64,000 bases of DNA from Pseudomonadota bacterium (GTDB lineage: Bacteria; Pseudomonadota; Gammaproteobacteria; Burkholderiales; Chitinibacteraceae), in assembly GCA_018261735.1 (NCBI GenBank), contig JAGTRM010000022.1, positions 1 through 64,000 on the forward strand, read 5' to 3'. Below the pieces are notes generated by a model. The model was not told the origin of the DNA. It did not search any database and saw only the letters and a list, made by a program, of their open reading frames with translations. Below, in pieces: positions 53,899 through 64,000 of this stretch; the stretch's first letter is position 1, and each line of letters starts with the position of its first letter. The position numbers and the translations under genes were made by a program.

Positions 53899-56800
53899 TT
53901 ACAGCAATACTCGCTCGATTCCGCCGTTGCGTGCCTGCTCCACATACTGCGGCAGCCAGTCTTCGCCCAGTATCTTGCGTGCCATTTCGATCACGATGTA
54001 ATCGGCCTCGGTGCCGGTATCGTCGTTGTAACGGCTGAGCCCTTGCAGGCAGGACGGGCAGGAGGTGAGGATCTTGACCGGCGTACCTGCGCCCGATTCG
54101 GCGCGCAGCCGGTCAGCGCCCTGCTGCATTTCCTCCTGCTTGCGGAAACGCACCTGCGTGGCGATATCGGGACGGGCCACGGCAAAGGTGCCCGCTTCAC
54201 CGCAGCAGCGATCATTCAGCGCCACCGGGGCGCCCATCAGCTTGTTGGCGACATCGATGCCCTTGTACTGCTTCATCGGCGTGTGGCAGGGCTCGTGGTA
54301 CATGTAGCGCGTGCCGTTGACGCCGTCGAGCTTCACGCCTTTTTCCAGCAGGTATTCATGGATGTCGAGCAGGCGGCAGCCGGGGAAGATTTCCTCGAAG
54401 CGGTATTTCACCAGCTGGTCCATGCAGGTGCCGCAGGAAACGATCACGGTCTTGATGTCGAGATAATTGAGCGTATTGGCCACGCGGTGGAACAGCACGC
54501 GGTTCTCGGTGGTGATTTTCTCGCCCTTGTCCTCGAAGCCGGAAGAGGTTTGCGGATAGCCGCAGCACAGGTAGCCTGGCGGCAAGACCGTGGTGGCGCC
54601 GACATGCCAGAGCATGGCCTGCGTGGCGAGTCCGACTTGGCTGAACAGCCGTTCCGAACCGCAGCCGGGGAAGTAGAACACCGCATCCTGCTCGTCCTGC
54701 TGCTGCGGGTTGCGGATCACCGGCACCATGTTGGCGTCGTCCAGATCCAGCAGCGCGCGCGAGGTCTTGGTCGGCACCTTGGCCGGCAGCGGCTTGTTGA
54801 TGAAGTGGATGACCTGGGTCTTGATGTCCGGCCGACCCAGCGTGGCGGGCGGCTGCTTCACGGAAGCGCCGGTCAGCCCCAGGCGACGGCCGATTGCATG
54901 GCCGAGGCGCTGGGCGCGGTAGCCGAGGCTGACCATGCCGACGCGCAACAGCTTGATCGTGGCCGGGTCTTTCAACGTCAGGAAAGCCATGCCCAGCGCG
55001 GTGCCGGGGTTGAACGGCTTCTTGCCTTCCTTTCTGAGGAAGTTGCGCATCGCCACTGAAACATCGCCGAAGTCGATCTTGACCGGGCAGGGCGTGACGC
55101 AACGGTGGCAAACCGTGCAATGGTCGGCCACATCGGCGAGCTCGCTGAAGTGCTTGAGCGAAATGCCGCGACGGGTCTGCTCTTCGTACAGGAAGGCCTC
55201 GGTCAAGAGGCTGGTGGCGAGGATCTTGTTGCGCGGGCTGTAGAGCAGGTTGGCGCGCGGCACGTGCGTGGTGCACACCGGCTTGCACTTGCCGCAGCGC
55301 AGGCAATCCTTGATCGATTCGGAAATCGCGCCCAGGTCGGAAGCTTCGAGGATCAGCGATTCGGCGCCGAGCAGATTGAACGACGGCGTGTAGGCGTTGG
55401 TCAGGTCCGAGCCGGGCAAGAGCTTGCCCTTGTTGAAGTGGCCGTTGGGATCGACCTGCTGCTTGTAGGTCTCGAACGGCGCCAGTTCCGCGCGGCTGAG
55501 GAATTCGTACTTGGTGATGCCGATGCCGTGCTCGCCGGAAATCACGCCGCCCAGATCGCGCGCGACCTGCATGATGCGCGCCACGGCGCGGTGCGCCGTC
55601 TGCAGCATCTCGTAATCGTCCGAGTTGACCGGGATGTTGGTGTGCACGTTGCCGTCGCCTGCGTGCATGTGCAGCGCCACGAACACGCGGCCTTTCAGGT
55701 TCTTGCGCTGGATCTCGCCCACGGCACGCAGGATCGGCTCGTCGGCGGTGCCGGAGAACAGGTCCTGCAGGCTCGCCAGCACTTCGCGCTTCCAGGAAAC
55801 GCGCAGGAAGAAGTCACGCAGCGCGGTGAACACGCTGTGCGGGTCGGTGCAGGTCTTTTCCAGCGGTGCGGACGGGAAGGCACCCAGATAGTCGGTCAGC
55901 CCGGCATCCAGATGGTCGAGTTGCCACTGCCAGCGCGCGCGCGTGGTTTCGAGCAGTTCCAGCGCCGCTTCGCGCCGGTCGCCGATCAGCTCGTCGAGCA
56001 GCACCGGTTTTTCGCCGGGCGTGGTCACCGGCAGGTGGCCGGCGGTGAAGAAGTCGGCCAGGCGAGCCAAAAGCTTCAGTTTGTTGGCGATCGACAGCTC
56101 GATATTGATGCGCTCGATTGCATCGGAATAATCGCCGAGGCGCGGCAACGGAATCACCACGTCCTCGTTCACCTTGAACGCGTTGGTATGCTTGGCGATG
56201 GCGGCGGTGTTGGAGCGGTCGGTCCAGAATTTCTTGCGGGCATCCGCCGTGACAGCGATGAAGCCCTCGCCGCCGCGCGCGTTGGCGATGCGAACGACCT
56301 GCGAGGCGGCCTCGCCGACGGCGTTTTCGTTGTCCGAGGCGATATCGGCGATCAGCACCATCTTGGGCCGGCCGCGATGCTTGGCCTTGGTCGAATAGCC
56401 GACCGCGCGCACATAACGCCAGTCCAGATGCTCCAGCCCGGCCAGCACCGCTTGCGGCTTGCCGGCAAACAGTTGCGTGACTTCAACGATCGCCGGCGTG
56501 GCCTGCGCCACGGTGCCGAAGAATTCCAGGCAGACCGTGCGCACATGCGCGGGCATCTTGTGCAGCACGAAGCGCGCCGAGGTGATCAGGCCGTCGCAGC
56601 CTTCCTTTTGTACGCCGGGAATGCCGCAGAGGAATTTGTCGGTCACGTCCTTGCCGAGGCCTTCCTTGCGGAAGACGCTGCCCGGCGCTTCAATCAGTTT
56701 TTCCTCGATCAGCGTGATGCCGTCGGGCTTGTAGCGGCTGACGCGGAAGGTCACTTTTTCGGCATCGTGGATCTTGCCGAGGTTATGGTCCAGGCGCTCG

Positions 56801-57747
56801 GTGAACAGCCAGTTGCCGTCCGGGTCGACCATCTTCCACGAAACGAGGTTGTCGAGCGCGGTGCCCCACAGCACGGCTTTCTTGCCGCCGGCATTCATGG
56901 CGACATTGCCGCCGATGCACGAAGCATCGGCCGAAGTCGGATCGACGGCAAAGACGAGGCCCGCGGTCTCGGCGGTATCCATCACGCGCCGGGTCACGAC
57001 GCCGGCGCCGCACTGGATCGTGGCGACGTCGTGCGCCACGCCGGGAATGCGGCCATATTCCACGCCGTTGTGGCGATCGAGTTTTTCGGTGTTGATTACG
57101 GCCGACATTGGCGTCAGCGGCACGGCGCCGCCGGTGTAGCCGGTGCCGCCGCCACGCGGAATCACGGTGAGTCCCAATTCGATGCAGGCGGCGACCAGCG
57201 GTGCCATTTCGCCCTCGGAATCCGGGTTGAGCACGACGAACGGATACTCGACGCGCCAGTCGGTGGCATCGGTGACGTGCGACACGCGCGCCAGACCGTC
57301 GAAGCAGATATTGTCGCGCCGGGTGAGACCTGCCATGCGCTGCTGGATCTTGCGGCGCAACTGGGCGATATCGCTGAATTCCTGCTCGAAGTCGTTCACC
57401 GCCTGCCGGGCGCTGGCCAGCAGCTTGCCGACCATTTCGTTGTCCTGGCGGCGCTTTTCGATTTCGTTCAGGCGGTGGCGCATCGCCTCGATCAGCAACT
57501 TCAGGCGCTGCGGGTTTTCCAGCTGCTCATCCTGCAGGTAGGGGTTGCGCTTCACCACCCAGATATCGCCCAGCACCTCGAACAGCATGCGTGCCGAACG
57601 CCCGGTGCGCCGCTCGCGCCGCAACGCATCCAGCTGGTCCCACGCTTGTGGACCCAGCAGGCGCATCACGATTTCGCGGTCGGAAAACGAGGTGTAGTTG
57701 TAGGGAATCTCGCGCAGACGCTCGGGTGCGGTGGTGAGTTCGGCCAT
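53899..57747 (-). CDS. DUF3683 FAD-linked oxidase/Fe-S oxidoreductase fusion
   Basis: 1282 aa. N-terminal DUF3683 (about 1-115), FAD-binding_4 (about 165-330, [19 protein letters not shown] and [18 protein letters not shown]), the FAD-linked oxidase C-terminal domain (about 370-790, [16 protein letters not shown]), two 4Fe-4S clusters ([11 protein letters not shown] and [12 protein letters not shown] near 850 and 900), and two CCG heterodisulfide-reductase-like domains (CCGYPQ, CCGEAG). The layout is that of D-2-hydroxyacid or D-lactate dehydrogenases that pass electrons to the respiratory chain. The substrate is not known. Confidence 0.9.
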   Translation of the reverse strand: MAELTTAPERLREIPYNYTSFSDREIVMRLLGPQAWDQLDALRRERRTGRSARMLFEVLGDIWVVKRNPYLQDEQLENPQRLKLLIEAMRHRLNEIEKRRQDNEMVGKLLASARQAVNDFEQEFSDIAQLRRKIQQRMAGLTRRDNICFDGLARVSHVTDATDWRVEYPFVVLNPDSEGEMAPLVAACIELGLTVIPRGGGTGYTGGAVPLTPMSAVINTEKLDRHNGVEYGRIPGVAHDVATIQCGAGVVTRRVMDTAETAGLVFAVDPTSADASCIGGNVAMNAGGKKAVLWGTALDNLVSWKMVDPDGNWLFTERLDHNLGKIHDAEKVTFRVSRYKPDGITLIEEKLIEAPGSVFRKEGLGKDVTDKFLCGIPGVQKEGCDGLITSARFVLHKMPAHVRTVCLEFFGTVAQATPAIVEVTQLFAGKPQAVLAGLEHLDWRYVRAVGYSTKAKHRGRPKMVLIADIASDNENAVGEAASQVVRIANARGGEGFIAVTADARKKFWTDRSNTAAIAKHTNAFKVNEDVVIPLPRLGDYSDAIERINIELSIANKLKLLARLADFFTAGHLPVTTPGEKPVLLDELIGDRREAALELLETTRARWQWQLDHLDAGLTDYLGAFPSAPLEKTCTDPHSVFTALRDFFLRVSWKREVLASLQDLFSGTADEPILRAVGEIQRKNLKGRVFVALHMHAGDGNVHTNIPVNSDDYEMLQTAHRAVARIMQVARDLGGVISGEHGIGITKYEFLSRAELAPFETYKQQVDPNGHFNKGKLLPGSDLTNAYTPSFNLLGAESLILEASDLGAISESIKDCLRCGKCKPVCTTHVPRANLLYSPRNKILATSLLTEAFLYEEQTRRGISLKHFSELADVADHCTVCHRCVTPCPVKIDFGDVSVAMRNFLRKEGKKPFNPGTALGMAFLTLKDPATIKLLRVGMVSLGYRAQRLGHAIGRRLGLTGASVKQPPATLGRPDIKTQVIHFINKPLPAKVPTKTSRALLDLDDANMVPVIRNPQQQDEQDAVFYFPGCGSERLFSQVGLATQAMLWHVGATTVLPPGYLCCGYPQTSSGFEDKGEKITTENRVLFHRVANTLNYLDIKTVIVSCGTCMDQLVKYRFEEIFPGCRLLDIHEYLLEKGVKLDGVNGTRYMYHEPCHTPMKQYKGIDVANKLMGAPVALNDRCCGEAGTFAVARPDIATQVRFRKQEEMQQGADRLRAESGAGTPVKILTSCPSCLQGLSRYNDDTGTEADYIVIEMARKILGEDWLPQYVEQARNGGIERVLL

Positions 57748-57894
57748 TATGTGTGTTCTCCAGTGACTACGATCCGCTGCTCTTGCAGTCGGGAACCGTA
57801 AATCTTAGCGGAAAACGCAGACTTTCAAGATGCAAATTGTTGGCTTTGTGTTCGGGAATTGCCTGATCGATTATTTTGCCAATCTGGTATCGCC

Positions 57895-59634
57895 TCAGCC
57901 GGTATCGTGGCTGCTGAAGAAATGCCGGCTGGTCTTGAGCAAATTCTGCGCGTATTCACTCAGACGGGTGGGGTGTCGACTTGGTTCAGTGGTAATGATC
58001 GTATCGGCGCGGGCCAGCAGCGGGGCAAATTCATCTGCGTAATCCTCATCCCGCAGTAATTCCAGGATACCGGCTTTCCACAGCTTGGCGCGCACCCGGT
58101 GATTGGCTTCGCACAGCATGACCCGTATACCGCGGTGTTGCAGTTTTTGTGTGACTTCTTCCAGCAGCTGCAGCGCCGTGATGTCTATGAACGGGACGCG
58201 GTGCAGGCGCAAAATCAGAATGCGCGGGTCGGTATGCGTTTGCAGCAGGGCACGTTCGAAATTTTCCACGGCGCCGAAGAAAAACGGGCCATCAATCTCA
58301 TAGACGAGCAGACCCTTGGGCAGGTCGGTCAAGCCCTGATTCAGGAGTTCCAGCTTGAGTTCATGGGCCCCGAGTTGCTGGACCTCGACACTGGAAGCCA
58401 TGCGGCGCATGAATTGCAGAATCGCCAAAATCACGCCGATATTCACCGCCACCACCAGATCGGTGACCACGGTCAGAATAAAAGTGACGATCAATATCGC
58501 CACATCGGCGCGCGGGGCTCGGCGCACGATGCGGGCGAAGTGTTTCATCTCGCTCATGTTGTAGGACACGACGAACAGGATCGCGGCCAGGGCGGCCAAC
58601 GGGATATCGGAGGCCAGTGGAGCGAGAAACAGCAGGGTAGCGACCAGCGTCAGCGTGTGGGTAATGCCGGCCAGCGGGCTGGTGCCGCCGTTGCGGATAT
58701 TGGTTGCGGTGCGGGCAATGGCCCCGGTCGCGGGAAAGCCACCAAACAGGGGGGTTGCGATATTGGCCAGTCCCTGGCCGATCAGTTCCTGGTTGGAATC
58801 GTGTTTGGTGCCGGACATGCCGTCGGCCACCACCGCCGACAGCAGGGATTCGATGGCGCCGAGCATGGCGATCGTGAAGGCGGGTCCGATCAACTCGATC
58901 ACGCGTGTCGGGGTGACGCTGGGCAGCGCGAAGTTCGGCAATCCCAGCGGAATGCCGCCAAATGCGCTGCCGATAGTGGCTACGCCCTCAAAGTGAAAGA
59001 TCGATTGCAGGAGCGTTGCGGTGATCATGGCAACCAAGGGGCCCGGGATACGCTGCAGGCCACGGATGCGCGAGGAAAACAGCACCAGCAGCAGGCTCAG
59101 GATGGCCAGTGCCGTCGTGGTCAGATTGAGTTGCGGAAAAACCTGAATCAGATGCCAGAGTTTTTCATGGAAATGCGTGCCGCCCACGGCCGGCAAGCCA
59201 AAAAAATCCTTCCACTGCCCGACAAAAATGATCAGGGCGATGCCGGTGGTAAAGCCGACGATGACCGGTGCGGGAATGAACTTGATAACCGCGCCCATCT
59301 TGGCCATGCCCATGACGACCAGCATCAACCCAGCCATCAGCCCGGCCACCTGCAGGCCGTCGACGCCATATTTGGCGGTCACCCCGGCCAGGATCGCGAT
59401 AAACGCGCCGGTGGGGCCGGCAATTTGTACCCGGCTGCCGCCCAGCGCGGAAACCATGAAACCCCCGATGATCGCGGTATACAGGCCCTGCTCCGGCCGC
59501 ACGCCGGAGGCGATGGCGAAGGCCATGGCCAAAGGCAGGGCCACGACCCCGACAATGATCCCGGCGACAATATTCGGTAGCAGCTTGCCACGCCCGAACA
59601 ATCCGGCGCGTTTGGCTTCAAGAATGGTAATCAC
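57895..59634 (-). CDS. SulP-family anion permease with STAS domain
   Basis: 579 aa. About 12-14 TM segments, starting with the family's NIVAGIIVGVVALPLAMAFAIASGVRPEQGLYTAII and GGSRVQIAGPTGAF, then a cytoplasmic STAS domain (about 440-550, YEIDGPFFFGAVENFERALL and VPFIDITALQLLEEV). SulP proteins move sulfate, bicarbonate or other anions; this one cannot be assigned. It starts with GTG. The gap of 147 bp to the dehydrogenase gene holds nothing recognised. Confidence 0.92.
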   Translation of the reverse strand: MITILEAKRAGLFGRGKLLPNIVAGIIVGVVALPLAMAFAIASGVRPEQGLYTAIIGGFMVSALGGSRVQIAGPTGAFIAILAGVTAKYGVDGLQVAGLMAGLMLVVMGMAKMGAVIKFIPAPVIVGFTTGIALIIFVGQWKDFFGLPAVGGTHFHEKLWHLIQVFPQLNLTTTALAILSLLLVLFSSRIRGLQRIPGPLVAMITATLLQSIFHFEGVATIGSAFGGIPLGLPNFALPSVTPTRVIELIGPAFTIAMLGAIESLLSAVVADGMSGTKHDSNQELIGQGLANIATPLFGGFPATGAIARTATNIRNGGTSPLAGITHTLTLVATLLFLAPLASDIPLAALAAILFVVSYNMSEMKHFARIVRRAPRADVAILIVTFILTVVTDLVVAVNIGVILAILQFMRRMASSVEVQQLGAHELKLELLNQGLTDLPKGLLVYEIDGPFFFGAVENFERALLQTHTDPRILILRLHRVPFIDITALQLLEEVTQKLQHRGIRVMLCEANHRVRAKLWKAGILELLRDEDYADEFAPLLARADTIITTEPSRHPTRLSEYAQNLLKTSRHFFSSHDTG

Positions 59635-59728
59635 ACGGTTCTTCCTGCGAAAAGGGGTGGTCCGGGGCGCGCCCGTGGAGCCTTATGCATTCAGTTTCTG
59701 GGGTGTTACGAATTTCTCATTACGGTTC

Positions 59729-61279
59729 TTACAGTATTACCCGGTTCCGTCCGGCGTGCTTGGCCTCGTAAAGTTTTTCGTCAGCCTGCTGGAAAACGCT
59801 GGCAAGGTCGTCCTCGGCCTGGTACTGCGCGACCCCGATGCTGATCGTCACCGTGATTGCGGGGGCAATCCGCTCCCAGGTCCAGCCTTCGACCAGTCGG
59901 CGCAAGCGTTCGGCGACATCGGCGCCTTGCGGGCCATTGCGGTTTTGCAGCAGCACGGCGAATTCCTCGCCGCCCCAGCGCGAGACCAGATCGCCTTGCC
60001 GGCAGCCGGATTTCAGCAGTGCGGCGACCTGGCGCAACACCTTGTCGCCGATTTCATGGCCCCAGCTGTCGTTGATCGACTTGAAGTGATCCACGTCAAT
60101 CATCAGGGCCGATACGGGAATGCCTTCCGTCATCAGCAGGCTGTCCGCGCTTTGTTCCAGGCCGCGCCGGTTCAAGAGGCCAGTCAGGGCGTCTTCGCTC
60201 GCCATGCGCTCGATCCGGTGTCTCTCCTGGCGCTCGTTGGCATGCTTGCGGCGCAAGTGGGCGTTTTCCATGCGCGCTTTTTCCACTTCAAGTTGCATTT
60301 CCATGGCTTGCAGCTTGAAAGGGGCCAGCCGTCGTTGCGTTTCCTGCTGCAGCGCGTGGTAGCGTTTGAAGTGGCTCAGCGCGCGCTGCCAATCCTGCCG
60401 GGCTTCGCAGGCTTCCGACATGGCCAGCTCGATCTGGAGCAGCAGATGCTGGGTGCCCATGGCCTTGGCCTGATCGAGCGCCCGTTCCAGCAGATCGGTC
60501 GCTGCAGACAAGTTGCCGCGCAACATGGCGAGCCGGGCCAAAGCCAGCAAGTTGGTAGCCAGACCCAGCGCGTTGCCCTGAGTGCGGTTGATCTGTTGTG
60601 CCGAGAGCAAAGCGCGTTCTGCGGCAGCCAAATCGCCACGGGTCAGATGGATCAAGCCCAGGACGGTCTGGATTTCGGCCTGTTGTTCGTGGCTGGCGCC
60701 GCGCGCCTGGTTCAGGGCCTCCAGGGCCTCGCCGTGGCGCCCCATTTCATAGAGATCGACGCCGGTGTTGATGCAGGCGGCGGCATACAGGGTGGGATCA
60801 TTGCCTTCTTTCCAGCTGGACATGGCCCAGCGGTGATGGGACAGGGCAGACGTTGCGTCGCCGTGGGCCAGGTAGATCTGTCCCAGGCCGATCAGTGCGC
60901 GCAGCCAGGGCTCGTCGGCCTGGGCGCTGTGGGAGATATCCAGACAGCGCGACCAGTATTGCAAGGCGGTATCGAAATCGCTGATGGTGAAATGGGCGCG
61001 GGCGATTTCCTGCAGGCATTCGGCGGTCAGCAATTGCAGGCTGGATTCCTCGGCGATTTTCAGCGTGTGGCTGAACAGGGCGATCGCCTCTTGGTAGCCG
61101 CCCTGCAGGGTGAGCGCGCGACCGTGGTTGACCAGTCCTTCCAGGTAGCCCTGTTGATAGCCCAGGCGAATGGCGTGCATGCAGGCCTCTTCGGCAAGGG
61201 CTTGGGCCTCGGCGCTTTTTTCGCGGTAGAGCAGGTGGGCGCGCCGGTTGAGGTGGTCGATTTCTGCAGGTGAGGTCAT
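59729..61279 (-). CDS. TPR-GGDEF diguanylate cyclase
   Basis: 516 aa. Seven or more TPR-like helical pairs (about 1-330), a coiled-coil linker (about 325-365), and a C-terminal GGDEF domain with DALTGLLNRRG, DVDHFKSINDSWGHEIGD and RWGGEEFAVLL (GGEEF at 436-440). The RxxD inhibitory site (RQGD, 427-430) is at the right distance, so product inhibition is expected. No TM segment, so it is soluble and probably regulated by protein contacts through the TPRs. It follows a TPR-only gene by about 65 bp. Confidence 0.93.
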   Translation of the reverse strand: MTSPAEIDHLNRRAHLLYREKSAEAQALAEEACMHAIRLGYQQGYLEGLVNHGRALTLQGGYQEAIALFSHTLKIAEESSLQLLTAECLQEIARAHFTISDFDTALQYWSRCLDISHSAQADEPWLRALIGLGQIYLAHGDATSALSHHRWAMSSWKEGNDPTLYAAACINTGVDLYEMGRHGEALEALNQARGASHEQQAEIQTVLGLIHLTRGDLAAAERALLSAQQINRTQGNALGLATNLLALARLAMLRGNLSAATDLLERALDQAKAMGTQHLLLQIELAMSEACEARQDWQRALSHFKRYHALQQETQRRLAPFKLQAMEMQLEVEKARMENAHLRRKHANERQERHRIERMASEDALTGLLNRRGLEQSADSLLMTEGIPVSALMIDVDHFKSINDSWGHEIGDKVLRQVAALLKSGCRQGDLVSRWGGEEFAVLLQNRNGPQGADVAERLRRLVEGWTWERIAPAITVTISIGVAQYQAEDDLASVFQQADEKLYEAKHAGRNRVIL

Positions 61280-61343
61280 GGTCTTGCTAGTTTACAACCA
61301 ATTGACTTACAAGGCAGCGGAAGGAACAAGTCTGAAGGCGCCT

Positions 61344-62324
61344 TCATTCGGCGGTGAATTGATCCAGTATCTGTGTGCGCAGACGCCGGTATTCGTCGGC
61401 ATGGTGTTCGGCTTCCTGGGCTTGCCCGGCGGCCCGGCAAGCCTCGGCGAGTCCTTGCTCGGCCTGCGCCAGCAGGTGCGTCGAACCGGATTCGAGGGCG
61501 AGGGCGTGCGCGCTGTGCAACAAATCCAGCGCACCTTCGATCTCCTGGTTGCGCAGCTCGCATTGACCAAGCAGGATCAGGTTGATGACTTCGCCTGGCA
61601 GGTTCGCGATCAGGCGGTTGATTTTGAGCGCCAGCATCAGGCTGGTCTGTGCCTTTTCCAGCTCGCCGTGATGGATGTGGATTTCGCCGATCAAGCCGTA
61701 AACAACGGCTTCCTGGGTGTAATTTTTGGCGGCGCGTATTTGCGGCAGCGCTTCCTTGAGCAGGGCCAGCGCGGTGGTGTGCTGGCCTTGTTTGACGAAG
61801 ATGGTGGCAAGGTGCAGCTGCGCTTCGCTGTAGAGCAACGGGTCGTCGCTGTTCAGTGCCAGCGATTCGGCCTGGCGGTGATGCTCAAGCGCTTGGTCAA
61901 ATTGGTCACGAATGAAATGAATTGACCCCAGTCCCATCTGGGCCCGGGTGAGCGGTTTGCTGTCGATGGCAGAAGCGGGCAGCGTCAGGCAGTTCTGCCA
62001 GCAAACGGCCGCTTGTTGATACAGACTGCTGGAAAAGAGGGCGCGGCCCTGCAGTTGCATGGCTTCTCCCTGACGGGGGCCAATGTCGTGCCCGCTGGCC
62101 AGGGCGTGAACCTGCACAAGGGCAGCCAGGGCTTCATTGTTGCGGCTGAGCAACAGCAGGATCCTGGCCTGCAGGCAAAGTGCTGCCGCTTCCTGGTCGG
62201 GAAGATTTTGCTCGGCGGCGCGCTGGCGTGCCTGCAGCGTCAGTTCCAGTGCGTCGCGGCTTTGGGACTTGGCCAGTGCTTTGGCGCGGGCAATGAGTTG
62301 ATCTGCTGATACGGGTGTCGGCAT
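61344..62324 (-). CDS. TPR-repeat protein
   Basis: 326 aa, almost entirely TPR helical pairs: AIARA-type helices such as QAAVCWQNCLTLPASAIDSKPLTRAQMGLGSIHFIRDQFDQALEHH in segments. No signal peptide, TM segment or catalytic domain. It resembles the N-terminal half of the downstream cyclase (TRAQMGLGSIHFI against RALIGLGQIYLA at the same place in the array), so it may be a duplicated sensor or binding partner of that cyclase. Confidence 0.85.
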   Translation of the reverse strand: MPTPVSADQLIARAKALAKSQSRDALELTLQARQRAAEQNLPDQEAAALCLQARILLLLSRNNEALAALVQVHALASGHDIGPRQGEAMQLQGRALFSSSLYQQAAVCWQNCLTLPASAIDSKPLTRAQMGLGSIHFIRDQFDQALEHHRQAESLALNSDDPLLYSEAQLHLATIFVKQGQHTTALALLKEALPQIRAAKNYTQEAVVYGLIGEIHIHHGELEKAQTSLMLALKINRLIANLPGEVINLILLGQCELRNQEIEGALDLLHSAHALALESGSTHLLAQAEQGLAEACRAAGQAQEAEHHADEYRRLRTQILDQFTAE

Positions 62325-62540
62325 AAGGTTGGGTTATCTTTACAAGAGGGGCTCTTGATGGTTTCAGCATACCACTGCATGGTGGAAGTGCCAGCCCGGA
62401 AATGGTTGGGCGCGCGGGTTGTACGGACGACCAAGTGACAAATCCGCTGTAAACAGCCTAAGCTTAGCAAGATTGCCGAAAACCATTCTGCCAGTAGTGT
62501 TCCATGGCTGGCTTGAGTACTCAGTGAATGAGGACATGAA
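62325..62540. other. Divergent promoter region of the TPR and CHASE4-GGDEF genes
   Basis: About 215 bp, without a gene. No operator-like repeat or confident promoter picked. Confidence 0.4.
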
Positions 62541-64000
62541 TTGCGCACGATAACCGAGCGTGGCTGGCGCAGTACGCTGTACCGCCACCCGATCCTGTTG
62601 ATTGCCGGACTGTTCCTGGCGGGACTGACCTTGATCGCGCTGGGGCTGCGTTATGTGGATGCGCGCGAAGAACGCAGTTTCATGGCGTATTCCGAACGCC
62701 TGATGCAGACCTTTGTCGAGCAGCAATCCCACGAGCTGGAAAAAGCGGTTCGGGATTATGCGGTGTGGGACGATTTTGTCGAGCATATGCATGGCGAGAC
62801 GGCGGATCAGGCGTGGCTGGAAAAAAACATCACCGAATCGGTCTACCGCAACTTTGATGTGGTGGATGCCCTGGTTCTGACTCCCGGCCTGCGCCCGGTT
62901 TATGCGCTGCATCGCGGCGAGCGGGTCAGCTTGGCCAGCCTCGCCGACTGGAACGAGGAATTTGCCAGTCTGTTGGCCCGTAAACAATCGTTGCAGCCCG
63001 GCGTGAACTCGCTTTCCGGGGTGGTACGCGGCGCACATGGCCTGCAACTGCTGGTGGCCGAGCGTATTCGGCCGGAGCAGGGGGCTGAAATGAGCAAGCA
63101 ACGATTTGGCTGGCTGATTTTTGTGCGCAATCTGGATCCTTCCTGGCTCGAGGAAACGGGCCGCTTGCTGGCGGTCAATGATGCGGCAATCCAGGCCCGG
63201 CCCCCGCGCGACGGCGTGCCGCGCTATGCCTTGCTCGGGCTGGACCGGCAAGAGATGGGCTGGCTGTCGTGGCGCGTGAATCGCATCAACGGTGGGGATG
63301 TCACACTCTACCCCTTGCTGGGCGGGCTGTTCGTGCTGTTCCTGTTTGTATTGCTGCTGGCGCGCGCGGTGTTGAGGATGCACCGCTGGCAAGTCGACGT
63401 GCATGCCCGCATGCTGCGCCAGTCTGAAACCCTGCGCCATCTTGCGCACCTGCCGCACGGCGGTGAAAACGAAAGCAGCTATTTCCTGGAAATAGCCAAT
63501 GCGGTCCGCAAAACGCTGGAAATTGCCCGTGTCTCGCTCTGGCGTCACGATGCCGGTCACGGGGTTTTACTCTGTGTCGCGGTGAGCGGGGAAAGTGTGG
63601 TGCAGGAGCCTCCGATTGAAACCTGGCGGCATCCCGATTATTTCCGGCTCTTGAACGAGCGCCGCACCCTGGTGATCAACGAGGTTGCCAAGCAGCCCGA
63701 ACTGGGAAGCATGGCCGAGCGCTGGCGTTTGCCTGGCATCAAATCCATGCTGGATGCCGCGGTGACCGTGCGCGGCCGCTTGTCGGGCGTGCTGTGTGTC
63801 GATGCGGTGGATCATGCACTCGACTGGACTCAGGATCAGATCGGCTTTGTGACGGCGGCTGCCGATCTGGTTGCCGTGGCTTACGAATCGGCCGAGCGGC
63901 GCCGTACCGAAGCCGCGCTGCACCGTCAGCAGTTCTACGATGTCCTGACCGGGCTGCCCAACCAGTTGCGCCTTGGACAAATACTGCAGCAGCAACTGCT
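62541..64000 (+). CDS. CHASE4-GAF-GGDEF protein, 3' end beyond the window
   Basis: At least 486 codons, open to the window edge. TM helix about 19-37, a periplasmic CHASE4-like domain (about 40-245, with ELEKAVRDYAVWDDFVEHM, the conserved DYxxWDD block), TM helix about 255-275, a GAF domain (about 305-455) and the start of a GGDEF domain (FYDVLTGLPNQLRL). An EAL domain may follow outside. The start is TTG at 62541 with GAGGA 7 nt upstream; a nearby ATG at 62535 is in another frame that stops after five codons. It senses a periplasmic signal and probably alters c-di-GMP. Confidence 0.9.
   Translation, partial: MRTITERGWRSTLYRHPILLIAGLFLAGLTLIALGLRYVDAREERSFMAYSERLMQTFVEQQSHELEKAVRDYAVWDDFVEHMHGETADQAWLEKNITESVYRNFDVVDALVLTPGLRPVYALHRGERVSLASLADWNEEFASLLARKQSLQPGVNSLSGVVRGAHGLQLLVAERIRPEQGAEMSKQRFGWLIFVRNLDPSWLEETGRLLAVNDAAIQARPPRDGVPRYALLGLDRQEMGWLSWRVNRINGGDVTLYPLLGGLFVLFLFVLLLARAVLRMHRWQVDVHARMLRQSETLRHLAHLPHGGENESSYFLEIANAVRKTLEIARVSLWRHDAGHGVLLCVAVSGESVVQEPPIETWRHPDYFRLLNERRTLVINEVAKQPELGSMAERWRLPGIKSMLDAAVTVRGRLSGVLCVDAVDHALDWTQDQIGFVTAAADLVAVAYESAERRRTEAALHRQQFYDVLTGLPNQLRLGQILQQQL

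Noticed and set aside
55105-57801. 898-codon plus-strand ORF
   Set aside because: Antisense shadow of the DUF3683 FAD/Fe-S dehydrogenase.
59177-61273. 698-codon plus-strand ORF
   Set aside because: Antisense to the TPR-GGDEF gene and the SulP gene start; no recognisable domain.

Overview
The window reads as chromosome of a GC-rich (about 60%) betaproteobacterium. The signs are a short H-NS/MvaT-like protein ending in a GRGRKPQW motif, a Bug-type tripartite tricarboxylate transporter, a DUF3683-FAD/Fe-S dehydrogenase, NtrBC with a sigma-54 glnA promoter, and a mix of housekeeping genes (argB, aroE, mtgA, uvrD, glnA). I cannot name the genus. No prophage, IS element, CRISPR array, rRNA or tRNA was recognised.

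Layout. 1-7026: edge of a dihydrodipicolinate-synthase-family gene, a class A penicillin-binding protein, a CorC/HlyC-type membrane protein, a cytochrome b561 plus two YceI proteins, and a DUF441 protein. 7215-17637 (all minus): a glucarate/galactarate operon in the order gudP, gudX-like, gudD, garK, tctC-tctB-tctA, garD. Most intercistronic gaps carry an RNA hairpin. 18019-22162: HAD phosphatase/CBS pair, argB, a TolC-type outer-membrane protein and an H-NS-like protein. 22248-31745: UvrD-type helicase, a pseudo-receiver/TPR protein, ntrC-ntrB, small genes, and glnA with a clear sigma-54 promoter and two NtrC sites. 32117-38617: rhodanese, aroE, mtgA, then a Ser/Thr kinase, PP2C phosphatase, double-FHA protein and metallo-beta-lactamase-fold operon, and an orphan PotD-like lipoprotein. 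38844-48023: a second sugar/sugar-acid catabolic island (SDR, SMP-30 lactonase, ribose-type ABC importer, dlgD-like dehydrogenase) divergent from an IclR regulator and a Gfo/Idh/MocA oxidoreductase.

48543-52131 is the most interesting stretch. A leader RNA with two perfect 6-bp hairpins, both with the same hexaloop AACGGC (A1 and G4 as in ANTAR-protein targets), has its second hairpin overlapping the 5' arm of a strong intrinsic terminator. Directly downstream are an intact EAL phosphodiesterase, a chemoreceptor with no periplasmic sensor domain (ATGA-coupled), and a two-TM protein resembling NIT nitrate/nitrite-sensing domains. This suggests an ANTAR-controlled c-di-GMP/chemotaxis operon, possibly responding to nitrate or nitrite.

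52167-64000: a protein of unknown function, the DUF3683 FAD/Fe-S dehydrogenase, a SulP permease, a TPR protein and a TPR-GGDEF cyclase, and divergently the 5' part of a CHASE4-GAF-GGDEF protein cut by the window end.
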